NCBI RefSeq assembly: GCF_002834295.1
Contig: NZ_PISP01000006.1
Coordinates: 124,001-188,000, forward strand
Origin: Rhodohalobacter barkolensis
GTDB lineage: Bacteria > Bacteroidota > Rhodothermia > Balneolales > Balneolaceae
Direction of reading: 5' to 3'
Length of the DNA stretch: 64,000 nt
Shown: positions 47,823-56,597 of the stretch, piece by piece
Numbering within the stretch: the stretch's first letter is position 1
Layout: every line of letters begins with the position of its first letter
The notes under the pieces: model-generated
Seen by the model: the letters and a program-made list of their open reading frames with translations, nothing else
Databases searched by the model: none
Told to the model about the DNA's origin: nothing
Position numbers and translations under genes: made by a program

Positions 47823-47880
47823 ACCGGTCAGCCTGACCGGTTATCTCCGTCACTATACCCCGGCCTAGCCGGCCAGTATA
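47823..47880. repeat. REP-like hairpins left of the RAYT gene
   Basis: Hairpin 1: ACCGGTCA, loop GCC, TGACCGGT (47823-47841). Hairpin 2: TATAC-C-CCGGC, loop CTA, GCCGG-CCA-GTATA (47854-47880). Hairpin 1 has the same CCGG[AT]CA-N3-TG[AT]CCGG plan as the hairpin right of the gene. Confidence 0.8.
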
Positions 47881-47957
47881 CTTTTTACCCGTTGCTTTTA
47901 ATAATTAACAGACTAATATTTAGCTAGGGACTAAAGAGAGAATCAAATTAGATAGTC

Positions 47958-48602
47958 ATGCCTTTTTACAAAAGAAATCTTCCGCATTGGCAAGAACCGG
48001 GAGCTGAATATTTTGTAACATTCCGGTTGGCGGGTTCTCTTCCAAAAAACGTGATACAACAACTGAAAAAATCAAGAGATACTTTCAAAAAGAACTTTTC
48101 TCATAAGACCGATTATCGATCAAAAACCCGTCAGCTTGAAGCCTCACTTTTTAAAAAATATGAGTCTATTTTAGACCGGCAAAGCACAGGGCCAGTATGG
48201 TTGAGCAACAAAAATATTGCTGACATAGTAAAAGAGGCTCTTCATTATCGTGACAATAATGAATATGATTTATATGCCTTTTGTATTATGAGTAATCATG
48301 TACACGTGGTCTTCAGAGAACTTTATTCGAATCAAGAAGATCAGAAGATTGAGGAGGCTTTTCCGGTGACAAAAATTCTGCAAGGCTTAAAATCTTATAC
48401 AGGATTGATGGCTAATAGAGAGTTAAACAGAACCGGTTCTTTCTGGCATGAAGAAAGTTATGATCGGTTGATCCGAAATGCCAAGGAGCTTTACAATTCC
48501 ATCCAATATACTCTCAATAACCCGGTAAAAATTAATTTGGTGAAAAATTGGCGCGACTGGCAATACAATTACTGTAAATCTGAGTTTGCAGAAGGGCTTT
48601 AG
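47958..48602 (+). CDS. REP-associated tyrosine transposase (RAYT, IS200/IS605-like TnpA_REP)
   Basis: 214 aa. The HUH motif is NHVHVV (His114, His116) and the nucleophile is probably Tyr168 in HEESYDRLIRN; WQEPGAEYFVTFRLAGSLP and GSFWHE are also typical of RAYT. Such single-copy transposases are thought to bind and move short REP hairpins rather than themselves. Hairpins of one plan lie on both sides of the gene. Intact frame; likely functional. Confidence 0.93.
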   Translation: MPFYKRNLPHWQEPGAEYFVTFRLAGSLPKNVIQQLKKSRDTFKKNFSHKTDYRSKTRQLEASLFKKYESILDRQSTGPVWLSNKNIADIVKEALHYRDNNEYDLYAFCIMSNHVHVVFRELYSNQEDQKIEEAFPVTKILQGLKSYTGLMANRELNRTGSFWHEESYDRLIRNAKELYNSIQYTLNNPVKINLVKNWRDWQYNYCKSEFAEGL

Positions 48603-48608
48603 GAGAAT

Positions 48609-48631
48609 ACCCCGGACAAGCTGTCCGGGAT
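48609..48631. repeat. REP-like hairpin right of the RAYT gene
   Basis: CCCGGACA (48611-48618), loop AGC, TGTCCGGG (48622-48629), 8 bases after the RAYT stop. Also convenient as a terminator between the convergent RAYT and osmC genes. Confidence 0.8.
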
Positions 48632-48640
48632 ACATGTTTC

Positions 48641-49075
48641 TTACCCATTCAGCGTATAATCGAGTGTGATCTCGCAGGCCAATACCTTAGAAACAGGACA
48701 GCCTTCTTTGGCACCCTTCGCTATTTCAGCGAATTTATCTTCAGATATTTCCGGTACTGAGGCATTCAGTATCAAATCGATTTTGGTAATCGCCCAGCCC
48801 TCATCTTCTTTATCCAGTGATAAATTTGCATCCACATTAATTTCATCAGCTGTAAAACCGGCTTTGCCCAATTCTACACTCAAAGCCATTGCAAAACATC
48901 CTGCATGGGCAGTAGCAATCATCTCTTCGGGGTTTGTACCTTTTTTGCCATCTTCATTTTCAAATCTCAATTTTACGGAGTAGGGCTGCTCATCAAATGC
49001 ACCGCTTTGTGTAGTTAACAATCCTGACCCTTCTAATCCTGATCCTTTCCAAACTGCTTTTCCCGTTCTTTTCAT
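48641..49075 (-). CDS. OsmC-family organic hydroperoxide reductase
   Basis: 144 aa. The two redox cysteines are Cys60 in AHAGCFAMALS and Cys126 in GCPVSKVL, in the usual OsmC spacing; GTNPEEMIATAH precedes the first. The RTGKAVWKGSGLEGSG start fits the OsmC rather than the Ohr branch. It reduces organic peroxides in the cytoplasm with thiol cofactors. Confidence 0.93.
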   Translation of the reverse strand: MKRTGKAVWKGSGLEGSGLLTTQSGAFDEQPYSVKLRFENEDGKKGTNPEEMIATAHAGCFAMALSVELGKAGFTADEINVDANLSLDKEDEGWAITKIDLILNASVPEISEDKFAEIAKGAKEGCPVSKVLACEITLDYTLNG

Positions 49076-49338
49076 AGTCGTCTTTTTTTATGGTTTGTTT
49101 TTATTCATTGATAGAAAAATAATAGCGAAAAAATCGTTCATAATTGACAGTGATCTAAATCCAAAAGTCTGAAATCAAATCATTTTAGAAGAATTTGATT
49201 TTCCATTACCGATTGATTTTACATGTGTTTAAGGCCTGCAAACTGCGTAATTGAATAAATAAAATCTGGATGAACAGTAACTTTTGATAGGCTGAATTCG
49301 TAGAGCGGAGTAAATCGAAAACAATTTGGCGCAGTATT

Positions 49339-50457
49339 ATGGCAAAACGAAAAACAAAAAAACGAATCTGGATTGCACTCGCAATAGTCATCATTTTTGG
49401 CGGAGGGTCTTTTTTCTATTTGAACGGACAATCGTCCGGTAATGAGATTGAAGAGGAACCGCACGTTATTGCAGAAATTGGAACCGTTGTTGAAAAAGCA
49501 CTGGCTGTCGGCACCATCGAGCCGGACAATGAAATTGAGGTCAAATCAAAAATCTCCGGTGTTGTAAATCGAATTTATGCCGAACCGGGTGATTTTGTAC
49601 GCGAGGGTGAACCGCTGATTGAGGTACGACCCGATCCGACACCTCTGGAACTCGCCGAAGCTAAGAGAAGTCTGGAGAGAACTGAAATAGAAAAAGAGAA
49701 TCTATCCAAAGAGCTGGAAAGAATGGAAACACTTCTTGCCAGAAATTTAGTCTCTCAACAGGAATACGATCGAATTGCTCAGCAGTTTGATGATGTAGAG
49801 GTTCGGGAACAGATCAACAAAGAACGGCTGGAACTGTTGGAAAGCGGACGGATTATGATGGGTGAAACGCTCATTGAGTCTGTAATCCGGGCGCCGATTG
49901 ACGGCTACATTCTCGAAAAAATGGTGGATGTAGGTGAACCGGTTGTTCCGCTTACATCTTATCAGGCCGGAACTGCATTGATGAGTATTGCAGGAATGGA
50001 GCAGCTTCTCTTTAAGGGAACCGTAGACGAAATTGATGTCGGTAAAATGGAAGAAGGTATGACCGCAGAAATCAAGATCGGTGCGCTGCCCGGGCAAGTG
50101 GTCATTGGAGAAGTTTCCCGAATCTCTTTAAAGGCGAAGCAGCAGGATAATGCCACCGTATTCCCGATCGAAATTCGAATCGTCGATACGCAGGGTTCTG
50201 TTCTGAGAGCCGGATATTCGGCTAATGCTGACATCATCATTGAACGCGTAGAGAATATTATAACGATTCCTGAGCGGGTAGTCGTAATGCGGGAAGGAAA
50301 ATCATTTGTAGAAGTTCCCGGTGACCAGCCCGGAAGCCGAGTTGAAAAAGAAATCGAGCTTGGTTTAAGTGATGCCATTACGGTTGCCGTTCTGGATGGA
50401 ATGGAAGAGGGCGAAAAGATTCTTGAACGACCTACAAAAACTTTATCTGTTCGATAG
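49339..50457 (+). CDS. Membrane-fusion/HlyD-like periplasmic adaptor
   Basis: 372 aa. One TM anchor (about 9-27), a split lipoyl half (VKSKISGVVNRIYAEPGDFVREGEPL), a coiled-coil hairpin (about 103-168, ELAEAKRSLERTEIEKENL...), the second lipoyl half (RAPIDGYILEKMVDVGE) and beta-barrel/membrane-proximal domains. Adaptors of this MacA type link an inner-membrane transporter to an outer-membrane channel. Two MacB-like permeases follow directly. Confidence 0.92.
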   Translation: MAKRKTKKRIWIALAIVIIFGGGSFFYLNGQSSGNEIEEEPHVIAEIGTVVEKALAVGTIEPDNEIEVKSKISGVVNRIYAEPGDFVREGEPLIEVRPDPTPLELAEAKRSLERTEIEKENLSKELERMETLLARNLVSQQEYDRIAQQFDDVEVREQINKERLELLESGRIMMGETLIESVIRAPIDGYILEKMVDVGEPVVPLTSYQAGTALMSIAGMEQLLFKGTVDEIDVGKMEEGMTAEIKIGALPGQVVIGEVSRISLKAKQQDNATVFPIEIRIVDTQGSVLRAGYSANADIIIERVENIITIPERVVVMREGKSFVEVPGDQPGSRVEKEIELGLSDAITVAVLDGMEEGEKILERPTKTLSVR

Positions 50458-50513
50458 GAATCGGCTAAAAAAACCAAATTTCGCTACTTCAAATTTCACT
50501 TTAAATATCCCTC

Positions 50514-51743
50514 ATGACTCTTTTAAACCATATCGCCGAACTTTTTCGAAATCTCAATCAACAGAGATTGAGAAGTTTTCTTACCATTTTCGGCATCATG
50601 TGGGGTACTGCCACGCTGATTCTGCTTCTGGCTTTCGGGATGGGTTTTCGTGACCAAACCGTACTTAATATGCGTGGCATGGGCGATCAGCTGGCCATTA
50701 TGTTTCCGGGACAAACCACGAAAGCATTTGAAGGTTATGGCATTGGCCGGCCCATTCGCTACCGGGAGTCGGATGCACAGCTTCTTCAGGATCAGATTGC
50801 GGACATCAATATTGCTACTCCGGAATATATGAGTGGAATTGAAATTTCGAATGGAGACAGACGCAGAAACTCCCAGGTTGGCGGTGTCTATCCGGTTTAT
50901 CAGGATCTGCGCAACGTTTTTGAAGAGCCCGGAGGCCGCTGGCTCAATGAGAATGACATCAAAGATCGAAGACGAGTCATTTTTCTGGGGAATCGCTTGG
51001 CTGAAAACCTTTTTGAAGATGAAGACCCGGTTGGAAAACAGGTTTTTGTCCGCGACACTCCGTTTACGGTAATAGGAGTTCTGCAGGATAAAATTCAAAA
51101 TTCATCCTATTCCCAGCGCGATATGGACCGATCATTTATACCCGCCACAACTTTTTCAGCCATGATGGGTACAGATCTGATTAACAATATTCTGTATGTA
51201 CCCAAAGATCCTTCATTGGCAAAACAGGTTCAGGATCAGGTGTATGAAGTAATGGGCCGTAAACACCGCTTTGATCCGTCAGACCGGGATGCACTCGGAA
51301 TCTGGGATACCAACGAATTCTGGGATTTTATAAATGTTCTCTTTTTGGGAATCAACGGATTCCTGGGACTCATCGGATTTTTCACCCTAGCCGTGGGTGG
51401 TATCGGCGTGGCAAACATTATGTTTGTAGTGGTTCAGGAGCGGATGAAGGAGATTGGTATTCGAAGATCCGTTGGTGCTAAACGACATCATATCATGGGT
51501 CAATTTTTTGTGGAAACCTTTATGATCATTGGGATGGGTGCAGCAGCCGGGTACGGAATTGGCTGGCTGTTGGTTGAAGCAACACAAAACATCCCAATCA
51601 AAGAGTTTGTCGGCGCTCCCTACTTCTCACCTGAGGTTGGCCTTATTGCCTTCGCCGTGCTTGGGTTTGTAGGTTTTGCTGCAGGTATGCTTCCGGCCTG
51701 GCGCGCTTCCCGCCTTGATATTGTTGAATGTTTAAGGAGATAA
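50514..51743 (+). CDS. MacB-like ABC transporter permease 1
   Basis: 409 aa. An N-terminal TM (about 18-42, RLRSFLTIFGIMWGTATLILLL), a large periplasmic domain (MacB_PCD, about 60-270), then three TM segments of the FtsX fold (GGIGVANIMFVVVQERMKEIGIRRSVGA). There is no ATPase domain on this chain. It starts 56 bases after the adaptor gene. Confidence 0.92.
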   Translation: MTLLNHIAELFRNLNQQRLRSFLTIFGIMWGTATLILLLAFGMGFRDQTVLNMRGMGDQLAIMFPGQTTKAFEGYGIGRPIRYRESDAQLLQDQIADINIATPEYMSGIEISNGDRRRNSQVGGVYPVYQDLRNVFEEPGGRWLNENDIKDRRRVIFLGNRLAENLFEDEDPVGKQVFVRDTPFTVIGVLQDKIQNSSYSQRDMDRSFIPATTFSAMMGTDLINNILYVPKDPSLAKQVQDQVYEVMGRKHRFDPSDRDALGIWDTNEFWDFINVLFLGINGFLGLIGFFTLAVGGIGVANIMFVVVQERMKEIGIRRSVGAKRHHIMGQFFVETFMIIGMGAAAGYGIGWLLVEATQNIPIKEFVGAPYFSPEVGLIAFAVLGFVGFAAGMLPAWRASRLDIVECLRR

Positions 51744-51747
51744 AACC

Positions 51748-52992
51748 ATGTGGATTTCACTTTTCAGAGAATTTTTCGCCGATTTAGGAAAACAGAAACT
51801 TCGATCCTTTTTGACGATTGTTGCCATCGCTTGGGGAACACTATCTGTTGTACTTTTATTGGCGTTTGGCCGCGGTTTGGGCAACAGTCTTTCAGAAGGA
51901 CTGCTGGGTGCCGGCAATCAGGTTATTGTGATATACGGTGGCCAGACCAGCATGAATTATGAGGGCCTTGGAATTGGACGATCGATACGATTTACAGAAG
52001 ATGATGTTGACCAGATTAACCAGGCCGTGCCGGGTATTGCATTCTCGAGTCCGCAATACGGCCGATGGGGCGCCCGGCTGCAGTATGGCGAGGAGATTAC
52101 AAATACTTTTATGGAAGGTGTAAATCCCGATTTTGAAATTATGCGAACTATGTATCCGGCCGGTGGCGGACGATTCATTAACGAACGTGATGTGGATGAA
52201 CAGCGGCGGGTACTTTTTCTTGGAGATGAGATCGCCACCCAACTATTTAAGGATGAAGATCCGATCGGCAAACAAGTTAAACTGGACAATATGCCATTTA
52301 CCGTAGTTGGCGTGATGAAACCCAAAATGCAAACATCGATGAATAACGGTCCGGATGCCAACCGAGCCATCATTCCCTACACAACATTCAGAAATGTATA
52401 TGGGAACCGAAATGTAGGATCTATTTTGGTACGCCCCGAAGATCCATCTCTTCAGGAATCGATTAAAACAGGTGTCGTTTCACTGCTGTCGTCCAAATAT
52501 AAATTTGATCCGGCCGATGAACAGGCGATCCCCATGTGGGATTTTATCGAGCAGGAGGAGATGAATCAAAAAGTGGCCACCGGAATGGAGATTTTTCTCT
52601 TTACCGTTGGGTTTTTTACGCTGATGATTGCCGGAGTGGGCGTTGCAAATATCATGTTTGTGGTTGTGAAAGAGCGTACCAAAGAGATTGGAATCAAACT
52701 TGCGGTGGGTGCACGGAAAGTTCACATTATCATCCAATTTATATTTGAATCACTTTTCATCTCGTTTCTGGGAGGCAGTATTGGCTTGGCTATCTCATCA
52801 GCCATCGTTTTTGGAGTTTTAGCTTTGGATATGACCACCGGTGCCGGTGAATTTCTCGGAAAACCTCAGATCTCAGAAATGGCTGTAATCGTTACCGTTG
52901 GTGTACTTGCCATTATCGGCCTGCTTGCCGGAATTTTCCCCGCCCTGAAAGCCTCTAAAGTTGATCCGGTAGAATCACTTCGGTATGAGTAG
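51748..52992 (+). CDS. MacB-like ABC transporter permease 2
   Basis: 414 aa, similar in plan to the previous gene (KLRSFLTIVAIAWGTLSVVLLLAFG; YEGLGIGRSIRFTEDDV; GVGVANIMFVVVKERTKEIGIKLAVGA), 4 bases after it. The pair probably forms a heterodimer that acts with the adaptor at 49339. An ATP-binding subunit, expected in such systems, is not encoded next to them. Confidence 0.92.
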   Translation: MWISLFREFFADLGKQKLRSFLTIVAIAWGTLSVVLLLAFGRGLGNSLSEGLLGAGNQVIVIYGGQTSMNYEGLGIGRSIRFTEDDVDQINQAVPGIAFSSPQYGRWGARLQYGEEITNTFMEGVNPDFEIMRTMYPAGGGRFINERDVDEQRRVLFLGDEIATQLFKDEDPIGKQVKLDNMPFTVVGVMKPKMQTSMNNGPDANRAIIPYTTFRNVYGNRNVGSILVRPEDPSLQESIKTGVVSLLSSKYKFDPADEQAIPMWDFIEQEEMNQKVATGMEIFLFTVGFFTLMIAGVGVANIMFVVVKERTKEIGIKLAVGARKVHIIIQFIFESLFISFLGGSIGLAISSAIVFGVLALDMTTGAGEFLGKPQISEMAVIVTVGVLAIIGLLAGIFPALKASKVDPVESLRYE

Positions 52993-53089
52993 GTTTTAAC
53001 ATTGGCTTAACATAAAATTGATGATTTGGTTATATCTTTGACCTGTCGTAAAATAAATAAGCCGTTATAAAATCCGTTATTTGATTCTC

Positions 53090-54172
53090 ATGCAATCAGT
53101 TATGAAGCACATTGCAGCTTTAGCACTATTTTTGTGTCTGCCATTCTCAATAAACGCACAATCCGCCCTAAACGACTTTGGGTTTAGCGGACAATTCTTC
53201 TTTTCCTACGAACACTCCTTCGAAGAGAGTGACGTTAACAGCGAATTTCTACTGAAACGAGGCTATATCACATTTCGGCGGGATATTTCTGAGCGCGTTG
53301 GTGTTCGCTTTACACAAGATGTGTCTGTAGACAGGGCCGGAGACGGTGAGGGAAACATTGAACTTCGTCTGAAATATGCCTTGGTGCACGTAAATATGAA
53401 CGACACCCGGCTGATCAAAAATTCAAGCATCGAGTTTGGTGTGGTAAGCCGGCCGTGGATCGATTTTGAGCAGAGTATTAACGATTACCGTAGCCAGCGA
53501 TCAATGTTTTTGGATGACAACAATATTTATAGCTCTGCAGATTACGGGATCACTTACGCGGGGCAACTCGGTGATGATCTCCCTGAAGATTCTCAAACCG
53601 GATTAACGTCAGATGGCGGACGTTACGGGAGTTTCAGTATCGGGATATACAACGGTGGGGGATATGCCGCACTTGAAAAAAATAACAACAAAATGCTTGA
53701 AGGGCGCCTCTCCCTCAGGCCACTACCTGACCAGATGCCCGGTTTTCAGGCCAGTATATTGGGCGCTTATGGAAAAGGAAATATCCCCGAAAGCCCGGAC
53801 TTTGAAAACGCAGGACTCGCATTTTCGTATGAGTCGGAAAAATGGGCATCCATTCTGCAGGGATTTACCGGGAAAGGTGACGGTGCAGGTCAACTCGTCA
53901 ATCTGAACAATGAATCTTTCAGGCTGAAAGGGTGGAGTATGTTTAACGAGTTTAAACCGTTTGAACAACCTGTCAGTCTCACATTACGTTATGATGAACT
54001 GATCAATACGGATCTGGATCGCTGGCACTCACGGCGATTTGTTAGCGGAATCGTCTACATTTTTTCAAATCGCTCAAAAATAATGTTCGATTATAACCGT
54101 GCCTGGGATCATCTGGATGCCGATACCCACGCCTATGATATCATCGAAGTGGTCACTGAAATCAGGTTTTAA
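53090..54172 (+). CDS. Porin-like outer membrane beta-barrel protein
   Basis: About 360 aa from ATG 53090 (ATG 53102, giving MKHIAALALF, is also plausible; TTG 53081 less so). A signal peptide ends INA-Q. The mature protein has the layout of phosphate-selective porin O/P types: GFSGQFFFSYEHSFEES, FLLKRGYITFRRDISERVGVRFTQDV, ELRLKYALVHVNM, and ends IIEVVTEIRF with the terminal Phe of outer-membrane barrels. Substrate unknown. It is 97 bases past the permease genes and may share their transcript. Confidence 0.82.
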   Translation: MQSVMKHIAALALFLCLPFSINAQSALNDFGFSGQFFFSYEHSFEESDVNSEFLLKRGYITFRRDISERVGVRFTQDVSVDRAGDGEGNIELRLKYALVHVNMNDTRLIKNSSIEFGVVSRPWIDFEQSINDYRSQRSMFLDDNNIYSSADYGITYAGQLGDDLPEDSQTGLTSDGGRYGSFSIGIYNGGGYAALEKNNNKMLEGRLSLRPLPDQMPGFQASILGAYGKGNIPESPDFENAGLAFSYESEKWASILQGFTGKGDGAGQLVNLNNESFRLKGWSMFNEFKPFEQPVSLTLRYDELINTDLDRWHSRRFVSGIVYIFSNRSKIMFDYNRAWDHLDADTHAYDIIEVVTEIRF

Positions 54173-54224
54173 AAAACCCATTCGCATCCGGTGATTTGAA
54201 GTTGTCTTTCAGACAAATGTGTTA

Positions 54225-55103
54225 TTATTCAAAAAGCGACGAACTTAAGTACCGGTCTCCCCGGTCGCAGGTGATACAGACTATTACACCTTCATCCAGA
54301 GTCTCAGCAATTTTCAGTGCTGCAGTCAATGCACCACCACTGCTCATTCCTGCAAAAACTCCTTCTTCCTTCGCCATACGCCGTGCCATCTCAGTTGCCT
54401 CCTTCTGGCTTACATCCACGATTTGATCTACCCGCTCGGCTTCGAAAATTTTAGGCAGATATTCTGGCGACCATCGGCGAATTCCGGGAATAGAGGAACC
54501 TTCGGTGGGCTGAGTCCCCACAATTTGTACATCCGGGTTTTGAGATTTCAGATATCTTGATACCCCCATGATGGTTCCGGTGGTTCCCATGGCGGAAACA
54601 AAGTGAGTGATCTTCCCATCTGTATCACGCCAGATTTCAGGCCCGGTGGTCTTTTCATGCATTATATAATTATCAGGATTGGCAAACTGATTCAGCTGAA
54701 AAAATCCATGCTCTTCGGCCATCTCCTCAGCAAGCTGACGGGAGTACTCAATCGTCTTTTCAGCCGGTGTGAGTATCACCTCAGCACCATACGCCTTCAT
54801 CGACTTCACGCGCTCCTCTGTGGCATTCTCCGGCATCAGGAGTTTTATTTCCAACCCCTTCATCGCAGCAATCATCGCTAGGGCAATTCCGGTGTTTCCG
54901 CTTGTTGCTTCCACAAGAGTATCTCCCGGCTTGATGTCGCCCCGCTCCAAAGCTCCGTTGATCATCCCCAATGCCGCACGATCTTTCACACTCCCGCCGG
55001 GATTTTGTCCCTCAAGCTTACAGTAGATCTTTACATCCTTATTTACAGGAATCTGTTCCAGCTCAATCAACGGCGTATTGCCAATCAGTTCTTCGAGTTT
55101 CAT
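54225..55103 (-). CDS. cysM: Cysteine synthase, CysM type
   Basis: 292 aa from ATG 55103. PLP Lys40 is in NPGGSVKDRAALGMI and the phosphate-binding loop is TSGNTGIALA (about 68-77); the late GMSSGGAL binds cofactor phosphate. The short length and the PGGSVKDRAA start point to CysM more than CysK. It joins O-acetylserine with sulfide or thiosulfate. The serine acetyltransferase that supplies O-acetylserine is the next gene upstream on the same strand. Confidence 0.9.
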   Translation of the reverse strand: MKLEELIGNTPLIELEQIPVNKDVKIYCKLEGQNPGGSVKDRAALGMINGALERGDIKPGDTLVEATSGNTGIALAMIAAMKGLEIKLLMPENATEERVKSMKAYGAEVILTPAEKTIEYSRQLAEEMAEEHGFFQLNQFANPDNYIMHEKTTGPEIWRDTDGKITHFVSAMGTTGTIMGVSRYLKSQNPDVQIVGTQPTEGSSIPGIRRWSPEYLPKIFEAERVDQIVDVSQKEATEMARRMAKEEGVFAGMSSGGALTAALKIAETLDEGVIVCITCDRGDRYLSSSLFE

Positions 55104-55590
55104 AGATAGAATGTTTTTTGCTAATCTTTGACCTGACAGCGTTTGCAAAACCTGTCAGTGTCTTGCTTTTATTTTCATCATTTTTTTGTCAACGCTGACA
55201 GATCCAGTAGGTGCTGTCAGGTTTATTAAATTCCAATCTGACAGCGTAACGACGGCTGTCGGTTCCTGTAAGCGTCCAATGCTTTTTCTTCACAACACTG
55301 ACCTATCCAGTGGGTGCTGTCAGGTTTATTTAATTCCGACCTGGCAGCGTGCAAAGCACCTGCAAGCGTCCAATGCTTTTTCTTTAAAACGCTGTCAGAT
55401 TGTTTCCGGCCATGAATGACCGGCTCGTATATTCAGCCTAAAGAGGGCTGACTTTTTTTGATCTGATACAACTTTGAACCCGTGATTGGGTTCAATATAC
55501 GAGCGTGGGATTTATCCCTCGAAAAAGTTCAATCAAATATTGCTTTTCCATCCAAACGCTGACAGATCCGGTTGGTGCTGTCAGGTTTTA
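55104..55590. repeat. Tandem and palindromic CTGACAG repeats between epsC and cysM
   Basis: 487 bases, no gene. Two imperfect tandem units (about 55191-55293, 55294-55387) start AACGCTGACAGATCC..., carry GGTGCTGTCAGGTTTATT, and end AGCGTCCAATGCTTTTTCTT. A shorter copy lies at 55555-55590 and CTGACAG/CTGTCAG arms recur at 55132-55158. A separate inverted pair GCTCGTATATT (55423-55433)/AATATACGAGC (55494-55504) encloses AACCCGTGATTGGGTT. The same unit occurs at 61125-61160. Confidence 0.8.
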
Positions 55591-56415
55591 TCACTTAAAC
55601 GTTATCGTATCCGTTTTACCTTCAGTGTTCGTCATCTTCGCCTGGTAGTAAATTTTTGAGTTTGCCGGCACACTTTTGGTCAGCCAAACATTACCGCCAA
55701 TAATGCTGTTCTCGCCGATCACCGTTTCACCGCCCAAAATAGTTGCCCCGGCATAGAGCACCACATTATCTTTTATAGTAGGGTGACGTTTTTTCTTGGC
55801 ATCTTCCTTCTTCACACTCAATCCACCTAGTGTCACCCCTTGGTAGATTTTTACTTTTGAACCGATAATTGTCGTTTCGCCAATCACAATTCCGGTGCCG
55901 TGATCAATACAGAAGTAGTCGCCAATCTCTGCTCCCGGGTGAATATCGATACCTGTTTGGCGGTGAGCATGCTCCGAAATAATGCGAGGGATTAAATTAA
56001 CACCAAGCTTTAGCAAAAGGTGAGCGATTCTGTGTGCCGCAACAGCATAAAATCCGGGATACGTTCTAATTACCTCTCCACGAGTCTTTGCGGCGGGATC
56101 ACCCATATAGATCGCCTCAATATCCAGCAACAGTTTGGATCGGGTTACCGGCAACGCTTCAAAAACATCCTTCTCCAAATCCTTCACCCCGCTCTTAACG
56201 CACTCCTTATTGTGATCAAAGATGGTCCTCAGTCTCTTTTTCAGTTCATCAAGTCGTTGAGTGATTTCATCGGCATCTTCAAACCGATCCATGGCAAATT
56301 CAGGAAACAGAACCCCAAGAAGCTCATCAAAAAACTGGATCACCATTTCCGGTGGCGGGCATTTGGAGGCCTCTTTGTGTGACTTTAAAAGCTCATCAAT
56401 AAACTCTTTATCCAT
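55591..56415 (-). CDS. Serine O-acetyltransferase, EpsC type
   Basis: 274 aa. An N-terminal helical region (1-120), then DIEAIYMGDPAAKTRGEVI and RIAHLLLKLGVNLIPRIISEHAHRQTGIDIHPGAEIGDYFCIDHGTGIVIGETTIIG, the catalytic His and the left-handed beta-helix hexapeptides. Makes O-acetylserine for cysteine synthesis and lies upstream of cysM, so the pair forms a pathway unit despite the repeat-filled gap between them. Confidence 0.93.
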   Translation of the reverse strand: MDKEFIDELLKSHKEASKCPPPEMVIQFFDELLGVLFPEFAMDRFEDADEITQRLDELKKRLRTIFDHNKECVKSGVKDLEKDVFEALPVTRSKLLLDIEAIYMGDPAAKTRGEVIRTYPGFYAVAAHRIAHLLLKLGVNLIPRIISEHAHRQTGIDIHPGAEIGDYFCIDHGTGIVIGETTIIGSKVKIYQGVTLGGLSVKKEDAKKKRHPTIKDNVVLYAGATILGGETVIGENSIIGGNVWLTKSVPANSKIYYQAKMTNTEGKTDTITFK

Positions 56416-56597
56416 TCTCTATAATCTTGAATTAAATATCCTTTAGTAAACATATGAAATTCATTAACAACCTTTCTGCAGTTCTCGTTTGAGAATTCCA
56501 TTGTCTGTTTTGTTAAAAATAATTCTGGGAAGCCTAATCAATTCATAATCTGAAAAATTTTATGTAGAATCGTGCAAGAGGTTCTCATTAAACTAAA

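Noticed and set aside
53020-53060. Bacteroidota-type promoter (TATCTTTG) before the porin-like gene
   Set aside because: The -7-like word is present but no TTG lies at the expected distance upstream.
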